DNA from: Deinococcus sp045062605
GTDB taxonomy: Bacteria; Deinococcota; Deinococci; Deinococcales; Deinococcaceae
Direction of reading: 5' to 3'
Assembly (NCBI RefSeq): GCF_045062605.1
Contig: NZ_JBJGDW010000086.1
Location: forward strand, 1 to 12,842
DNA length: 12,842 bases
In this document: piece after piece, positions 1-5,318 of the stretch
How positions within the stretch are numbered: position 1 is the stretch's first letter
Layout of the letters: each line of letters starts with the position of its first letter
Translations under genes and position numbers: made by a program
The notes under the pieces: model-generated
The model's database searches: none
What the model was told of the DNA's origin: nothing
What the model saw: only the letters and a program-made list of their open reading frames with translations

Positions 1-1
1 T

Positions 2-441
2 GGACAGGCGAAGATGCCTTCAGAATGCATCTCGCCTCCTTCAGTCTCTGAATCTCAACCCGCACAACTGGTTAATACCAGTCGAACCACTCTGACCACA
101 CTGGGCAACAACCTAATTGCTGTAACGGGCGCAGGTGACGATGTCCTCACCGTGTTCTCCAAAACGGGGGACATCATCAACAATGTAAAGCTGCCTGGTG
201 GAACCCGCCAGGGTCTTCACAACCTTGGCCCCGTGGTTGCGGGATCTTCCCTTTACGTCGTCTCAGGACCTACGCTCTACAAATTCAGAACTGCTGACCT
301 GCTGAAACCGGATGCCCAGCCAGCTTGGGTAAGGACATATGCAGGATTAGCCTTATCCTCAATGCTAGTGCCAGATGAAGATCACGTTGTTGTGGCCGTG
401 AACGACGTTGATGTCAGTCGGCGTTTGGTAACGCTTGAGGG
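2..441 (+). pseudogene. PQQ-like beta-propeller protein, 5' fragment interrupted by an IS
   Basis: This is the upstream part of a beta-propeller gene. The frame is open from base 2, so the true start is probably outside the window; the first ATG inside is at 14 and has no convincing ribosome binding site. The protein shows repeated blade-like strands such as NNLIAVTGAGDDVLTVFSKTG and GSSLYVVSGPTLYKF, typical of PQQ/quinoprotein-like propellers. The native frame ends at the Gly codon split by the IS end at 442; the reading frame then runs 28 bases into the IS and stops at 467-469. Joining base 441 directly to base 1678 gives a continuous frame (330 codons plus stop from base 2). Substrate and role are unknown. 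No signal peptide is visible because the N-terminus is missing. Confidence 0.75.
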
Positions 442-471
442 TGACCCGGTTTTGCGTAGATGGAGATAAGC
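442..471 (+). repeat. IS3 element left inverted repeat
   Basis: Left terminal repeat starting TGACCCGG. It matches the reverse complement of 1648-1677 at 22 of 30 positions, including the shared blocks GCGTAG and TAAGC. It supplies the stop codon that ends the interrupted propeller frame. Confidence 0.85.
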
Positions 472-493
472 CTCGACAATAGGAGGCACCATC

Positions 494-793
494 ATGACCC
501 ACCGCAGAATCCATTCCGCCGAGTTCAAACGAGACGCTGTTCAGCTCGCCCTAACGAGTGGCAACCTCTCCCACACTGCCCGTGACTTGGGCCTGAATGC
601 CTCACTGCTCCGCAAATGGCTGACGACCGAACAGGAACAGGGTGAAGCTGCTTTCCCTGGCCAGGGAAAGCAAAATCTAACCCCAGAGCAACAGGAGATC
701 CGACGGCTCCGCAAAGAAAATGAAATCCTGCGTCAGGAGCGGGAAATTTTAAAAAAAGCCACGGCCTTTTTCGCCAAAGAAACCCTACGCTGA
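494..793 (+). CDS. IS3-family transposase OrfA (helix-turn-helix subunit)
   Basis: A 99-residue protein that binds the IS ends and regulates transposition. The N-terminal half (about residues 5-50) is an HTH_Tnp_1 domain: RRIHSAEFKRDAVQLAL, then SHTARDLGLNASLLRKWL as the recognition helix. The C-terminal third (about 65-90) is a leucine-rich coiled coil ending in the hallmark ILKKATAFFAKE. The start ATG is preceded by a strong Shine-Dalgarno AGGAGG at 481-486 with a 7-nt gap, unlike most host genes here, which lack one. The frame passes through an A7 run at 751-757 where ribosomes can slip -1 into OrfB. Confidence 0.93.
   Translation: MTHRRIHSAEFKRDAVQLALTSGNLSHTARDLGLNASLLRKWLTTEQEQGEAAFPGQGKQNLTPEQQEIRRLRKENEILRQEREILKKATAFFAKETLR
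751..757 (+). other. Programmed -1 frameshift site (A7)
   Basis: Seven A residues are read in the OrfA frame as A_AAA_AAA followed by G, encoding two lysines. A -1 slip enters the frame that reads SHGLF and then continues openly through RYHFIHDHRAQYRLDV into OrfB. Slippery A-runs at this place are established for IS3-family OrfAB production. No clear downstream stimulatory stem was found by eye. Confidence 0.75.
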
Positions 794-1653
794 GGTACCA
801 CTTCATCCACGATCACCGTGCGCAGTACCGCCTGGACGTGATGTGTCGCGTGCTGGAGGTCTCGGTGAGTGGGTACCACAGTTGGCGGAGAAGGCCTATC
901 TCCAACCAACAGCACAGGGATGCGCTGCTCCAGCAGCGCATTCGGGAAATCCATCAACGCCGCAAAGGGCGCTATGGATCCCCTCGCATTCACGCTGAGC
1001 TGCGTGCAGAGGGTGTTCAGGTGTCCAGGAAGCGCGTCGCTCGCCTGATGCGTGCTGGGGGCCTGCGGGCCAAAGGCAAACAGCGCTGGGTCCGCACCAC
1101 GGACAGTGTCCATTCTTTTTCGGTCTGCCCGAATTTTCTGAACCGTCAGTTCGACGTCCAGCAGCCTAACGAGGTCTGGGCTTCCGATTTGACGTTCATT
1201 CCGACGAAAGAAGGCTGGCTGTACCTGGCGGTCACCCTCGATCTGCATTCGCGCGCTGTGGTGGGCTACGCCATGGAAGCCCATATGCCAGCCACGTTGC
1301 CGCTCGCTGCCCTCCAGATGGCGGTGAAGCGTCGCTGCCCAGCGCCTGGTCTGCTTCATCACAGCGATAGGGGAAGTCAATACGCCAGTCGGATTTTTCA
1401 GGGAGAATTGGCCCGCCTGCGGGCCAAAGGGAGCATGAGTCGAAAGGGTGACTGCTGGGATAATGCCGTCGTGGAGAGTTTTTTCAGTTCCCTGAAAAGG
1501 GAACTGTTTGAGGACATCATCTTTGAGAACCATGCGGTTGCCCGGCAAGCAATCTTCGAGTACATCGAAGTGTTTTACAACCGGCAGCGCCGCCACTCCA
1601 CACTGGGCTACTTGACACCCCATGAGTTCGAACGCCAGGATAAAGTCGCTTAA
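757..1653 (+). CDS. IS3-family transposase OrfB, made as OrfAB by -1 frameshift (DDE integrase)
   Basis: The catalytic part of the transposase, which cuts and joins the IS ends. The coordinates give the frame entered after the slip; the first internal ATG is at 838 and has no good ribosome binding site. Counting from that ATG, an HTH_21-like region (about 30-90, KGRYGSPRIHAELR) precedes an rve integrase core. The catalytic triad is intact: Asp117 in VWASDLTF, Asp177 in HHSDRGSQY and Glu213 in DNAVVESFF, with exactly 35 residues between the second Asp and Glu. The end shows the usual FYNRQRRHSTLGYLTPHEFE. Full length for the family, with no internal stops, so the element appears functional. 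Confidence 0.92.
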   Translation, partial: SHGLFRQRNPTLRYHFIHDHRAQYRLDVMCRVLEVSVSGYHSWRRRPISNQQHRDALLQQRIREIHQRRKGRYGSPRIHAELRAEGVQVSRKRVARLMRAGGLRAKGKQRWVRTTDSVHSFSVCPNFLNRQFDVQQPNEVWASDLTFIPTKEGWLYLAVTLDLHSRAVVGYAMEAHMPATLPLAALQMAVKRRCPAPGLLHHSDRGSQYASRIFQGELARLRAKGSMSRKGDCWDNAVVESFFSSLKRELFEDIIFENHAVARQAIFEYIEVFYNRQRRHSTLGYLTPHEFERQDKVA

Positions 1654-1677
1654 CCTCAACTACGCGAAAATGGGGCA
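1648..1677 (-). repeat. IS3 element right inverted repeat
   Basis: Right terminal repeat. Its reverse complement begins TGCCCCATTTTCGCGTAG. It overlaps the last codons of OrfB (stop at 1651-1653) and defines the exact boundary to the resumed propeller gene at 1678. Confidence 0.85.
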
Positions 1678-2230
1678 GGCCCAGCTCGACGGTCAGGGCC
1701 ATCAACTTTGGACGGTAGATGTCGCCCCCTCCACGCAGGTTGCGTCTTCCGCTTACATCCTCAGCAGTTACAAAGATTTGGTGATTGCCCATGCTGGGGC
1801 CGCTGGATTGCAGGCCTACAAACTCGGCACCGGAGTGCGGGCGTGGAACGATTTCCCCAACACCGACATTTGCCCTGGTGGACATGCTGTGGCGACCTTC
1901 AACCTGACAGTTGCAGTGGACAAGATCTTCATGGGTCCCTGGGGTGGAACGTGCGTCTTGGCGTATCACGCGGACACCGGGAAATTGGCGTGGGTCTTTA
2001 ACGCGCCGAACGGTGTCACTTTTGATACTAAGCCGCTCTATCTCAATGGCGTGGTTTACGCCAGTAACAGCAAACTCTGGGCGCTCGATGCTGAGACGGG
2101 CCAGGTACTAGCGCAAGCGAAGGATGATCTTGGCGACAACACCGGAACGCCCCTGGCATTCGATCCGCTTCAAAATCAGATTCTGCATTGGGGTTCCACG
2201 GGGATGTTTGCCTATAAACCCCTGAAGTAG
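1678..2230 (+). pseudogene. PQQ-like beta-propeller protein, 3' fragment after the IS
   Basis: The downstream part of the propeller gene resumes at the IS right end with AQLDGQGHQLWTVDV. It shows PQQ-type blades: LQAYKLGTGVRAW, VLAYHADTGKLAWVF and VVYASNSKLWALDAETGQVL. The last two carry the classic A-x-D-x-x-T-G-x-x-x-W-like turn. A hybrid frame beginning at ATG 1622 inside OrfB could express this fragment with an IS-derived leader of about 18 residues, but whether it does is unknown. The frame matches the 5' fragment (bases 2-441) exactly when the IS is removed. It ends at 2230 with a normal-looking closing blade (HWGSTGMFAYKPLK). Confidence 0.75.
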
Positions 2231-2377
2231 AAATTTATGCTGTCGGGGGCGCAGTTGTAAGACAGCCATATGTTGGGCTGACGGCTCATGTTGCGGGATT
2301 TGCGAAAACGAACAGTTGCGCCGGATGAAGGCCAGCGAAGCAGACCATCGAGCTGCCCCGGCCTGTTGATCTGCGTA

Positions 2378-2383
2378 TACCCT
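2378..2383 (+). promoter_or_regulatory. -10 box TACCCT, leaderless-type promoter
   Basis: A TANNNT box ends 6 nt before the GTG at 2390, the same spacing seen upstream of five other genes here. No good -35 box is visible. It supports GTG 2390 over the longer frame from 2288. Confidence 0.4.
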
Positions 2384-2389
2384 GAAGCC

Positions 2390-2710
2390 GTGGCACACAA
2401 GCGAAAAAAGAAGTCTCCCTCTCCCCAGCTCAGTGGCGCGATCATCGTTCGCAAGTTTCTTGCGCTGCCGAGGGCGGGACAGGAAGTCATGCTCACCGGC
2501 TTGCAGCACGAGCTGACCTATGGAGACCGGGATTCAGCGTTGGAACTGGTGTGGTATCTCCAAAACGACGAGCAGTGCCGGGCCATCATGTCTACGTTCC
2601 AAGGCAGTCCAGGAGAGATGACGCTGGAGGAGAAAGAAGATCTGTTTGCCAAACTGGCGGCGGCGCGAGCGCAGAAGCTGCCCAAGTCAAAAGCACGGCG
2701 AAGATTCTGA
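2390..2710 (+). CDS. Hypothetical protein, 106 aa
   Basis: Function not recognised. The GTG start at 2390 is chosen because a TANNNT -10 box lies 6 nt upstream and because the region before it (residues RSRPSSCPGLLICVYPEAV) looks non-coding; an in-frame ATG exists at 2288. The N-terminus is basic (AHKRKKKSPSP), followed by an apparent small alpha-helical domain (about 18-95) containing LELVWYLQNDEQCRAIM and EEKEDLFAKLAAARAQ. The C-terminus is again basic (KLPKSKARRRF). The charge pattern suggests contact with nucleic acid, but no named family is claimed. It is followed 32 bp later by another small gene in the same direction, so the two may form an operon upstream of the mobilisation module. 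Confidence 0.55.
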   Translation: MAHKRKKKSPSPQLSGAIIVRKFLALPRAGQEVMLTGLQHELTYGDRDSALELVWYLQNDEQCRAIMSTFQGSPGEMTLEEKEDLFAKLAAARAQKLPKSKARRRF

Positions 2711-2742
2711 AGTTTTGACCCACCCCCTGCAATACTCCAGAC

Positions 2743-3150
2743 ATGACCCAGCCAGAGCAAAGAGCCGCGATGACCTACACCAGACTGAGTGATGTTCTCG
2801 CCCAGTTTCCAGAGGACAAACGTTACACGATCTACATGCGGCTCAAGCGGCAGATCAGAAGCGGCGAGCTGCGTGGAGTGCCGACACCGGAATGGGTGAC
2901 GATTCCCCGCAAAGGTGGACCGCTGCGGGTATCTGAACTGCTGATCGACTCGGCAGTAGATGCCTGGATTCAGGACGCGCTGGCTGAGTTCTCGGCGGGC
3001 AAGAAGCGGCAGAGTTCCTATGTGGTGAATGCAGAAGACATCGTGAGTGGAAAGGTGGATTTTGCTGAGGCCGCCCAGCGTTACAGAGAAAGCCTCCAGC
3101 CGAAAAAGGCAAAGCGGAAGCCCAGAACTGTGAAGACCAAAGTGGAGTAA
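2743..3150 (+). CDS. Small basic protein, possible winged-helix/excisionase-like DNA-binding protein, 135 aa
   Basis: Not firmly recognised. Residues about 11-75 read TRLSDVLAQF, then RLKRQIRSGELRGV, then LRVSELLIDSAVDAWIQDAL. This order (helix, helix ending in SGEL, wing, then a helix with V-D-x-W-I) resembles MerR/excisionase winged helices, where an N-terminal recognition helix is followed by a 'G-x-L' turn and a C-terminal D-x-W-L helix. The tail from about 115 is strongly basic (QPKKAKRKPRTVKTKV). An alternative start is ATG 2770, giving MTYTRLSD. It lies 32 bp after the preceding gene and about 100 bp before the candidate oriT, so a role in plasmid control or a directional switch is conceivable. 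The family call is inference. Confidence 0.6.
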   Translation: MTQPEQRAAMTYTRLSDVLAQFPEDKRYTIYMRLKRQIRSGELRGVPTPEWVTIPRKGGPLRVSELLIDSAVDAWIQDALAEFSAGKKRQSSYVVNAEDIVSGKVDFAEAAQRYRESLQPKKAKRKPRTVKTKVE

Positions 3151-3252
3151 AAGCCGGTCCAATAGTCCAAATTGTCAGGGTGCCACAGCCTGAGCATGGA
3201 CGGGGCGTTGGCCGATCAGATTCCGGGGGTGTAGTTTCGTTACGCAAGATTA

Positions 3253-3293
3253 GCGCTTTCAGCGCACTTGCCTCTGGAACGCAGTTCCAGAGG
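3253..3293 (-). other. oriT: Candidate oriT, MOBQ (RSF1010-like) type
   Basis: Read on the minus strand, a perfect hairpin (9-bp arms CCTCTGGAA and TTCCAGAGG at 3271-3279 and 3285-3293, 5-nt loop) is followed immediately by CAAGTGCGC at 3270-3262. RSF1010-type oriTs have the same layout: an inverted repeat and then AAGTGCG, nicked after the last G. By analogy the nick would fall between 3263 and 3262 on the minus strand, inside a second small hairpin (GCGCT/AGCGC, 3253-3265). Transfer from this nick would lead away from the relaxase genes, so they would enter last, as is usual. The adjoining relaxase also has MOBQ-like motifs. The nick position is inferred. Confidence 0.65.
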
Positions 3294-3343
3294 GGAAAAA
3301 CACCAGCACTCCCACTTTTTAATTAGCACTACCTTGAGTAACC

Positions 3344-3349
3344 TATTCT
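3344..3349 (+). promoter_or_regulatory. -10 box TATTCT for the mobilisation operon
   Basis: TATTCT ends 5 nt before ATG 3355, predicting a leaderless or near-leaderless mobC-like/relaxase transcript. An AT-rich stretch lies just upstream at 3316-3326. The promoter lies about 50 bp from the oriT hairpins, so relaxosome binding could repress it (inference). Confidence 0.5.
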
Positions 3350-3354
3350 GGGGC

Positions 3355-4065
3355 ATGACGAAGACCCCCGGCAAGCCCAGACAGAAGGCCCAAAGAGTGA
3401 CCGTGACCCTGGACCCACACCACGCCGCCGAGCTGAAGCTGATGGCCGACGAGGCAGGGGTGACCATCTCAGCCTTCTGCGCGAACGTGCTGGAGCGCTA
3501 CAGCTTGCAGGACCGGGAAGTGATGACCACCGACATTCTCAAGCTGGCCTTCGAGAAGCAGACCGAGCTGATGCAGCAGAACATCCGGGTGGCGCTGAAC
3601 GAGCAGATGAACCGGGTGCGCTCCCTGCTGGCCCGCACCAGTCTGGAAAGCGGATCGAGCAAGCAGTTGGTGGCCCTGATGGTCAAGAGTCAGTTTGGCA
3701 AGGAGAAGGGCGAGGACTACATCGAGCGGGCCTGGAACTTCGCCGTTCACCAGCTCAAGGAACCGACGCCGCAGATTCGGGCCGCGTTGAGCGAGCTGGC
3801 CGCTGGGATGGGCAACGACGATCCGGGCCTGCTGCTCAAGGTGCGCGAGTCTTCCGAGCAGATGACGGCGGGACTGGGGGACGTGCGGGCATTGACCGCC
3901 CAGGTGCAGGAACTCCAGCAGCAACAGAAGCAGCTCGTCGATTACCTGGGCGTCCTGAACCAGCAGGTCAAGGCCGCGCAGGGGGCCATGACGGCGGCCA
4001 CCCGCAGACTGGAAGACACTGAGGACGAACTGAGGAACAAGCCCAAGGGCTTTTTCAACCGCTGA
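3355..4065 (+). CDS. Ribbon-helix-helix mobilisation accessory protein (MobC-like), 236 aa
   Basis: Probably binds oriT and assists the relaxase. Residues about 12-50 form a ribbon-helix-helix: a strand QRVTVTLDP, helix HAAELKLMADEAG, turn VTIS and helix AFCANVLERYS, as in MobC and Arc-type proteins. The middle (about 55-155) is helical and of unknown function. Residues about 160-230 are a long glutamine-rich coiled coil (LTAQVQELQQQQKQLVDYL) that may mediate oligomerisation. ATG 3355 is chosen because a TANNNT -10 box lies 5 nt before it; the frame could open upstream at 3268, but that extension would encode the oriT hairpin. The stop codon overlaps the relaxase ATG by one base (TGATG), implying translational coupling. 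The protein is longer than typical MobC, mainly because of the coiled coil. Confidence 0.75.
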   Translation: MTKTPGKPRQKAQRVTVTLDPHHAAELKLMADEAGVTISAFCANVLERYSLQDREVMTTDILKLAFEKQTELMQQNIRVALNEQMNRVRSLLARTSLESGSSKQLVALMVKSQFGKEKGEDYIERAWNFAVHQLKEPTPQIRAALSELAAGMGNDDPGLLLKVRESSEQMTAGLGDVRALTAQVQELQQQQKQLVDYLGVLNQQVKAAQGAMTAATRRLEDTEDELRNKPKGFFNR

Positions 4066-4709
4066 TGGCCCGCTCTATGGGCAGCACCCAGCGGGTGGTG
4101 CGCTCAATCCCAGACCGCAGCGGCAACAACTACACCAAGACCAGCGCCGGAGGCAAAGCGCGGGCGGCCAGCGCGACGAAGTACATGGACGAGAAGGAGC
4201 GGACCCAGCTCTACACCCTGGAGGATGGCCTGCTCAGAGAGATCGAACGGATGGAGGCCGCCGCCCGGATCGAGGACACCACGACGAAGTATCAGCAGCA
4301 CCTGGTCTTCACCACCCAGCTTGCCGGGGAATCGGAGGTAGACCGGGAGCGCGCCGCCCTTCTGGTGGCTCAGGCGGTGCAGGAGCGCCGCGTGGACGCC
4401 GAGATTTACGCGGTGGCCGTCCACCAGCAGGACGGCGGGAATATCCATGTCCATGTCTGCTTCGGCACCGACACGACGCTCAGGCGGGGCGCGGAGGGCG
4501 ATCTGGTCCACTTCCAGCACCAGGCGTATGAGGTGGAGCGGCACCTGGGCCGCGAGTTGGGTCTGCACCATGACCAACACCAGGACCAGCAGCAGGAGCG
4601 TAGTGGGGGGCGAACACTGGAGCTAGACCAGGAGGATTACGGCAGTGGGGCGCGACGACAGCAAGAGCGGGAGCGGGAGCGCCACTATGACCGGGAGATG
4701 GAGATGTGA
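4065..4709 (+). CDS. Compact MOBQ-like relaxase, 214 aa
   Basis: Likely nicks oriT, stays covalently linked to the 5' end and pilots the strand during conjugative mobilisation. The metal-binding motif III is seen as H120-QQD-GGNIHVHV, with His128 and His130, equivalent to the H...GGxNPHxH motif of RSF1010 MobA. The stretch GGKARAASATKYMDEKE (29-45) matches the MobA region GGxxARAKxxYI around its nicking tyrosine, making Tyr40 the probable catalytic residue; Tyr23 is an alternative. The C-terminus (about 170-214) is a very Gln/Glu/Arg-rich low-complexity tail. No primase or helicase domain follows, so this is a minimal relaxase. It overlaps the stop of the RHH gene by one base. A mobilisable plasmid or integrated relic is implied. 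No type IV secretion genes are present, so it would depend on a helper. Confidence 0.8.
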   Translation: MARSMGSTQRVVRSIPDRSGNNYTKTSAGGKARAASATKYMDEKERTQLYTLEDGLLREIERMEAAARIEDTTTKYQQHLVFTTQLAGESEVDRERAALLVAQAVQERRVDAEIYAVAVHQQDGGNIHVHVCFGTDTTLRRGAEGDLVHFQHQAYEVERHLGRELGLHHDQHQDQQQERSGGRTLELDQEDYGSGARRQQERERERHYDREMEM

Positions 4710-4719
4710 GGGCCGATAG

Positions 4720-4854
4720 ATGCGGAGGGTGAAGCCTCTCACCGTGGAAGAAACGGATCTTCTACGTGATCTGACTTCGGTCGAGAAAGCCGGTCTGCGG
4801 CCTTTCCTGCCTGGCCCCTGCACCCGGTACATCTGGAATCTGTGCCAGCCCTGA
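4720..4854 (+). CDS. Possible small ORF after the relaxase, 44 aa
   Basis: An ATG 10 nt after the relaxase stop opens a 44-codon frame beginning MRRVKPLTVEETDLLRDL and ending TRYIWNLCQP. About two thirds of its third codon positions are G or C, as in its neighbours, and its close spacing fits a third mobilisation-operon gene. It may be a real small protein or the 5' remnant of a longer gene cut off at the repeat-rich region that follows. No family is recognised. There is no clear ribosome binding site, although GAGGG overlaps the preceding stop. Confidence 0.35.
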   Translation: MRRVKPLTVEETDLLRDLTSVEKAGLRPFLPGPCTRYIWNLCQP

Positions 4855-4864
4855 ATTCGGTAGT

Positions 4865-4963
4865 CAGAATCCGATTCTGGGACAAGCGTTCAAACCACTG
4901 GTACGGCAAAAAGCCGGATTCTGCGGTGCGTCCGTAGAATCTGATTCTGTGGTGCAGATTCTG
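4865..4963. repeat. GATTCTG dyad and half-site cluster (iteron- or operator-like)
   Basis: Four direct copies of GATTCTG lie at 4873, 4917, 4943 and 4957. The last three continue as NGG. Two copies are paired with an inverted arm one base away: CAGAATC-C-GATTCTG at 4865-4879 and AGAATC-T-GATTCT at 4936-4948. Spacing is irregular (44, 26 and 14 bp), so these are not classic evenly spaced iterons. They may be sites for a dimeric DNA-binding protein. Confidence 0.55.
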
Positions 4964-5077
4964 CGGCAAAGTGGACCAGGGGTGAGGCCACTACACCCGC
5001 TGGCCTTGATCTGACTTCCTCAGATGGCCGCAGCTTGAGCGACGGCCTGACTGATTAGCATAGAGGGGGTCAGCGGG

Positions 5078-5175
5078 ACTGTCCCAGTTAAACCTACCCG
5101 TTTGCAGGGCGAAAAGCGTCGCGCTCGTGGGTCTGAGAAGGCGTCCCAATTGAAGTTAGATTTTTCAGGGACAGT
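5078..5175. repeat. 98-bp MITE-like element with terminal inverted repeats
   Basis: The ends ACTGTCCC and GGGACAGT are perfect inverted repeats. Extended to 21 bases, left end 5078-5098 and right end 5155-5175 match at 16 of 21 positions, including an AAA and a CTA block. The interior is non-coding. No target-site duplication is clear. This fits a short non-autonomous transposable element or the two fused ends of a lost IS. Confidence 0.4.
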
Positions 5176-5318
5176 TCAGTGAGTACCGCAAAGAAGAGTG
5201 CCGCCCTCGCACGCCCTAAAGGGCTTAACCTAGTAGCTCATTAACTGGCGCATTCTGGGTTCACTCCACAAAATTTTCTCAGCAGCGCACTACCGAATCT
5301 GTGTGACAGCTCCGATGC

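Larger units (their letters stand above)
442..1677 (+). mobile_element. IS3-family insertion sequence, complete, 1236 bp
   Basis: The element starts TGACCC at 442 and ends GGGGCA at 1677. Its terminal 30 bases match as an imperfect inverted repeat (22 of 30). It carries the two overlapping-frame transposase genes typical of IS3, with a helix-turn-helix OrfA and a DDE OrfB joined by an A7 slippery site. All catalytic residues are present, so it could be active. It lies inside the beta-propeller gene in the same orientation. Flanking triplets are GGG on the left and GGC on the right, so no exact 3-bp target duplication is visible. Confidence 0.92.
4855..5318. other. Gene-free, repeat-rich stretch between mobilisation and sensory blocks
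   Basis: No convincing gene in any frame. It lies between the ends of two convergent gene blocks. It holds the GATTCTG dyad cluster (4865-4963) and a MITE-like inverted-repeat element (5078-5175). A short inverted repeat GCCCT/AGGGC lies near 5206-5217 without a T tract. The 12-mer TGATCTGACTTC occurs at 4767-4778 and again at 5007-5018. No intrinsic terminator was clear for either flanking gene. Confidence 0.5.

Noticed and set aside
733..1659. Long minus-strand open frame of 308 codons opposite the transposase
   Set aside because: It is the antisense shadow of OrfB, which has all DDE motifs; the shadow shows no recognisable domain.
4739..4969. Minus-strand frame of 76 codons across the GATTCTG cluster
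   Set aside because: It runs through the palindromic repeats, has no recognisable motif and no start signal.
4767..5018. 12-base direct repeat TGATCTGACTTC at 4767 and 5007
   Set aside because: A 12-mer repeat is near chance level for the window and does not extend; kept only as a note in the gap entry.
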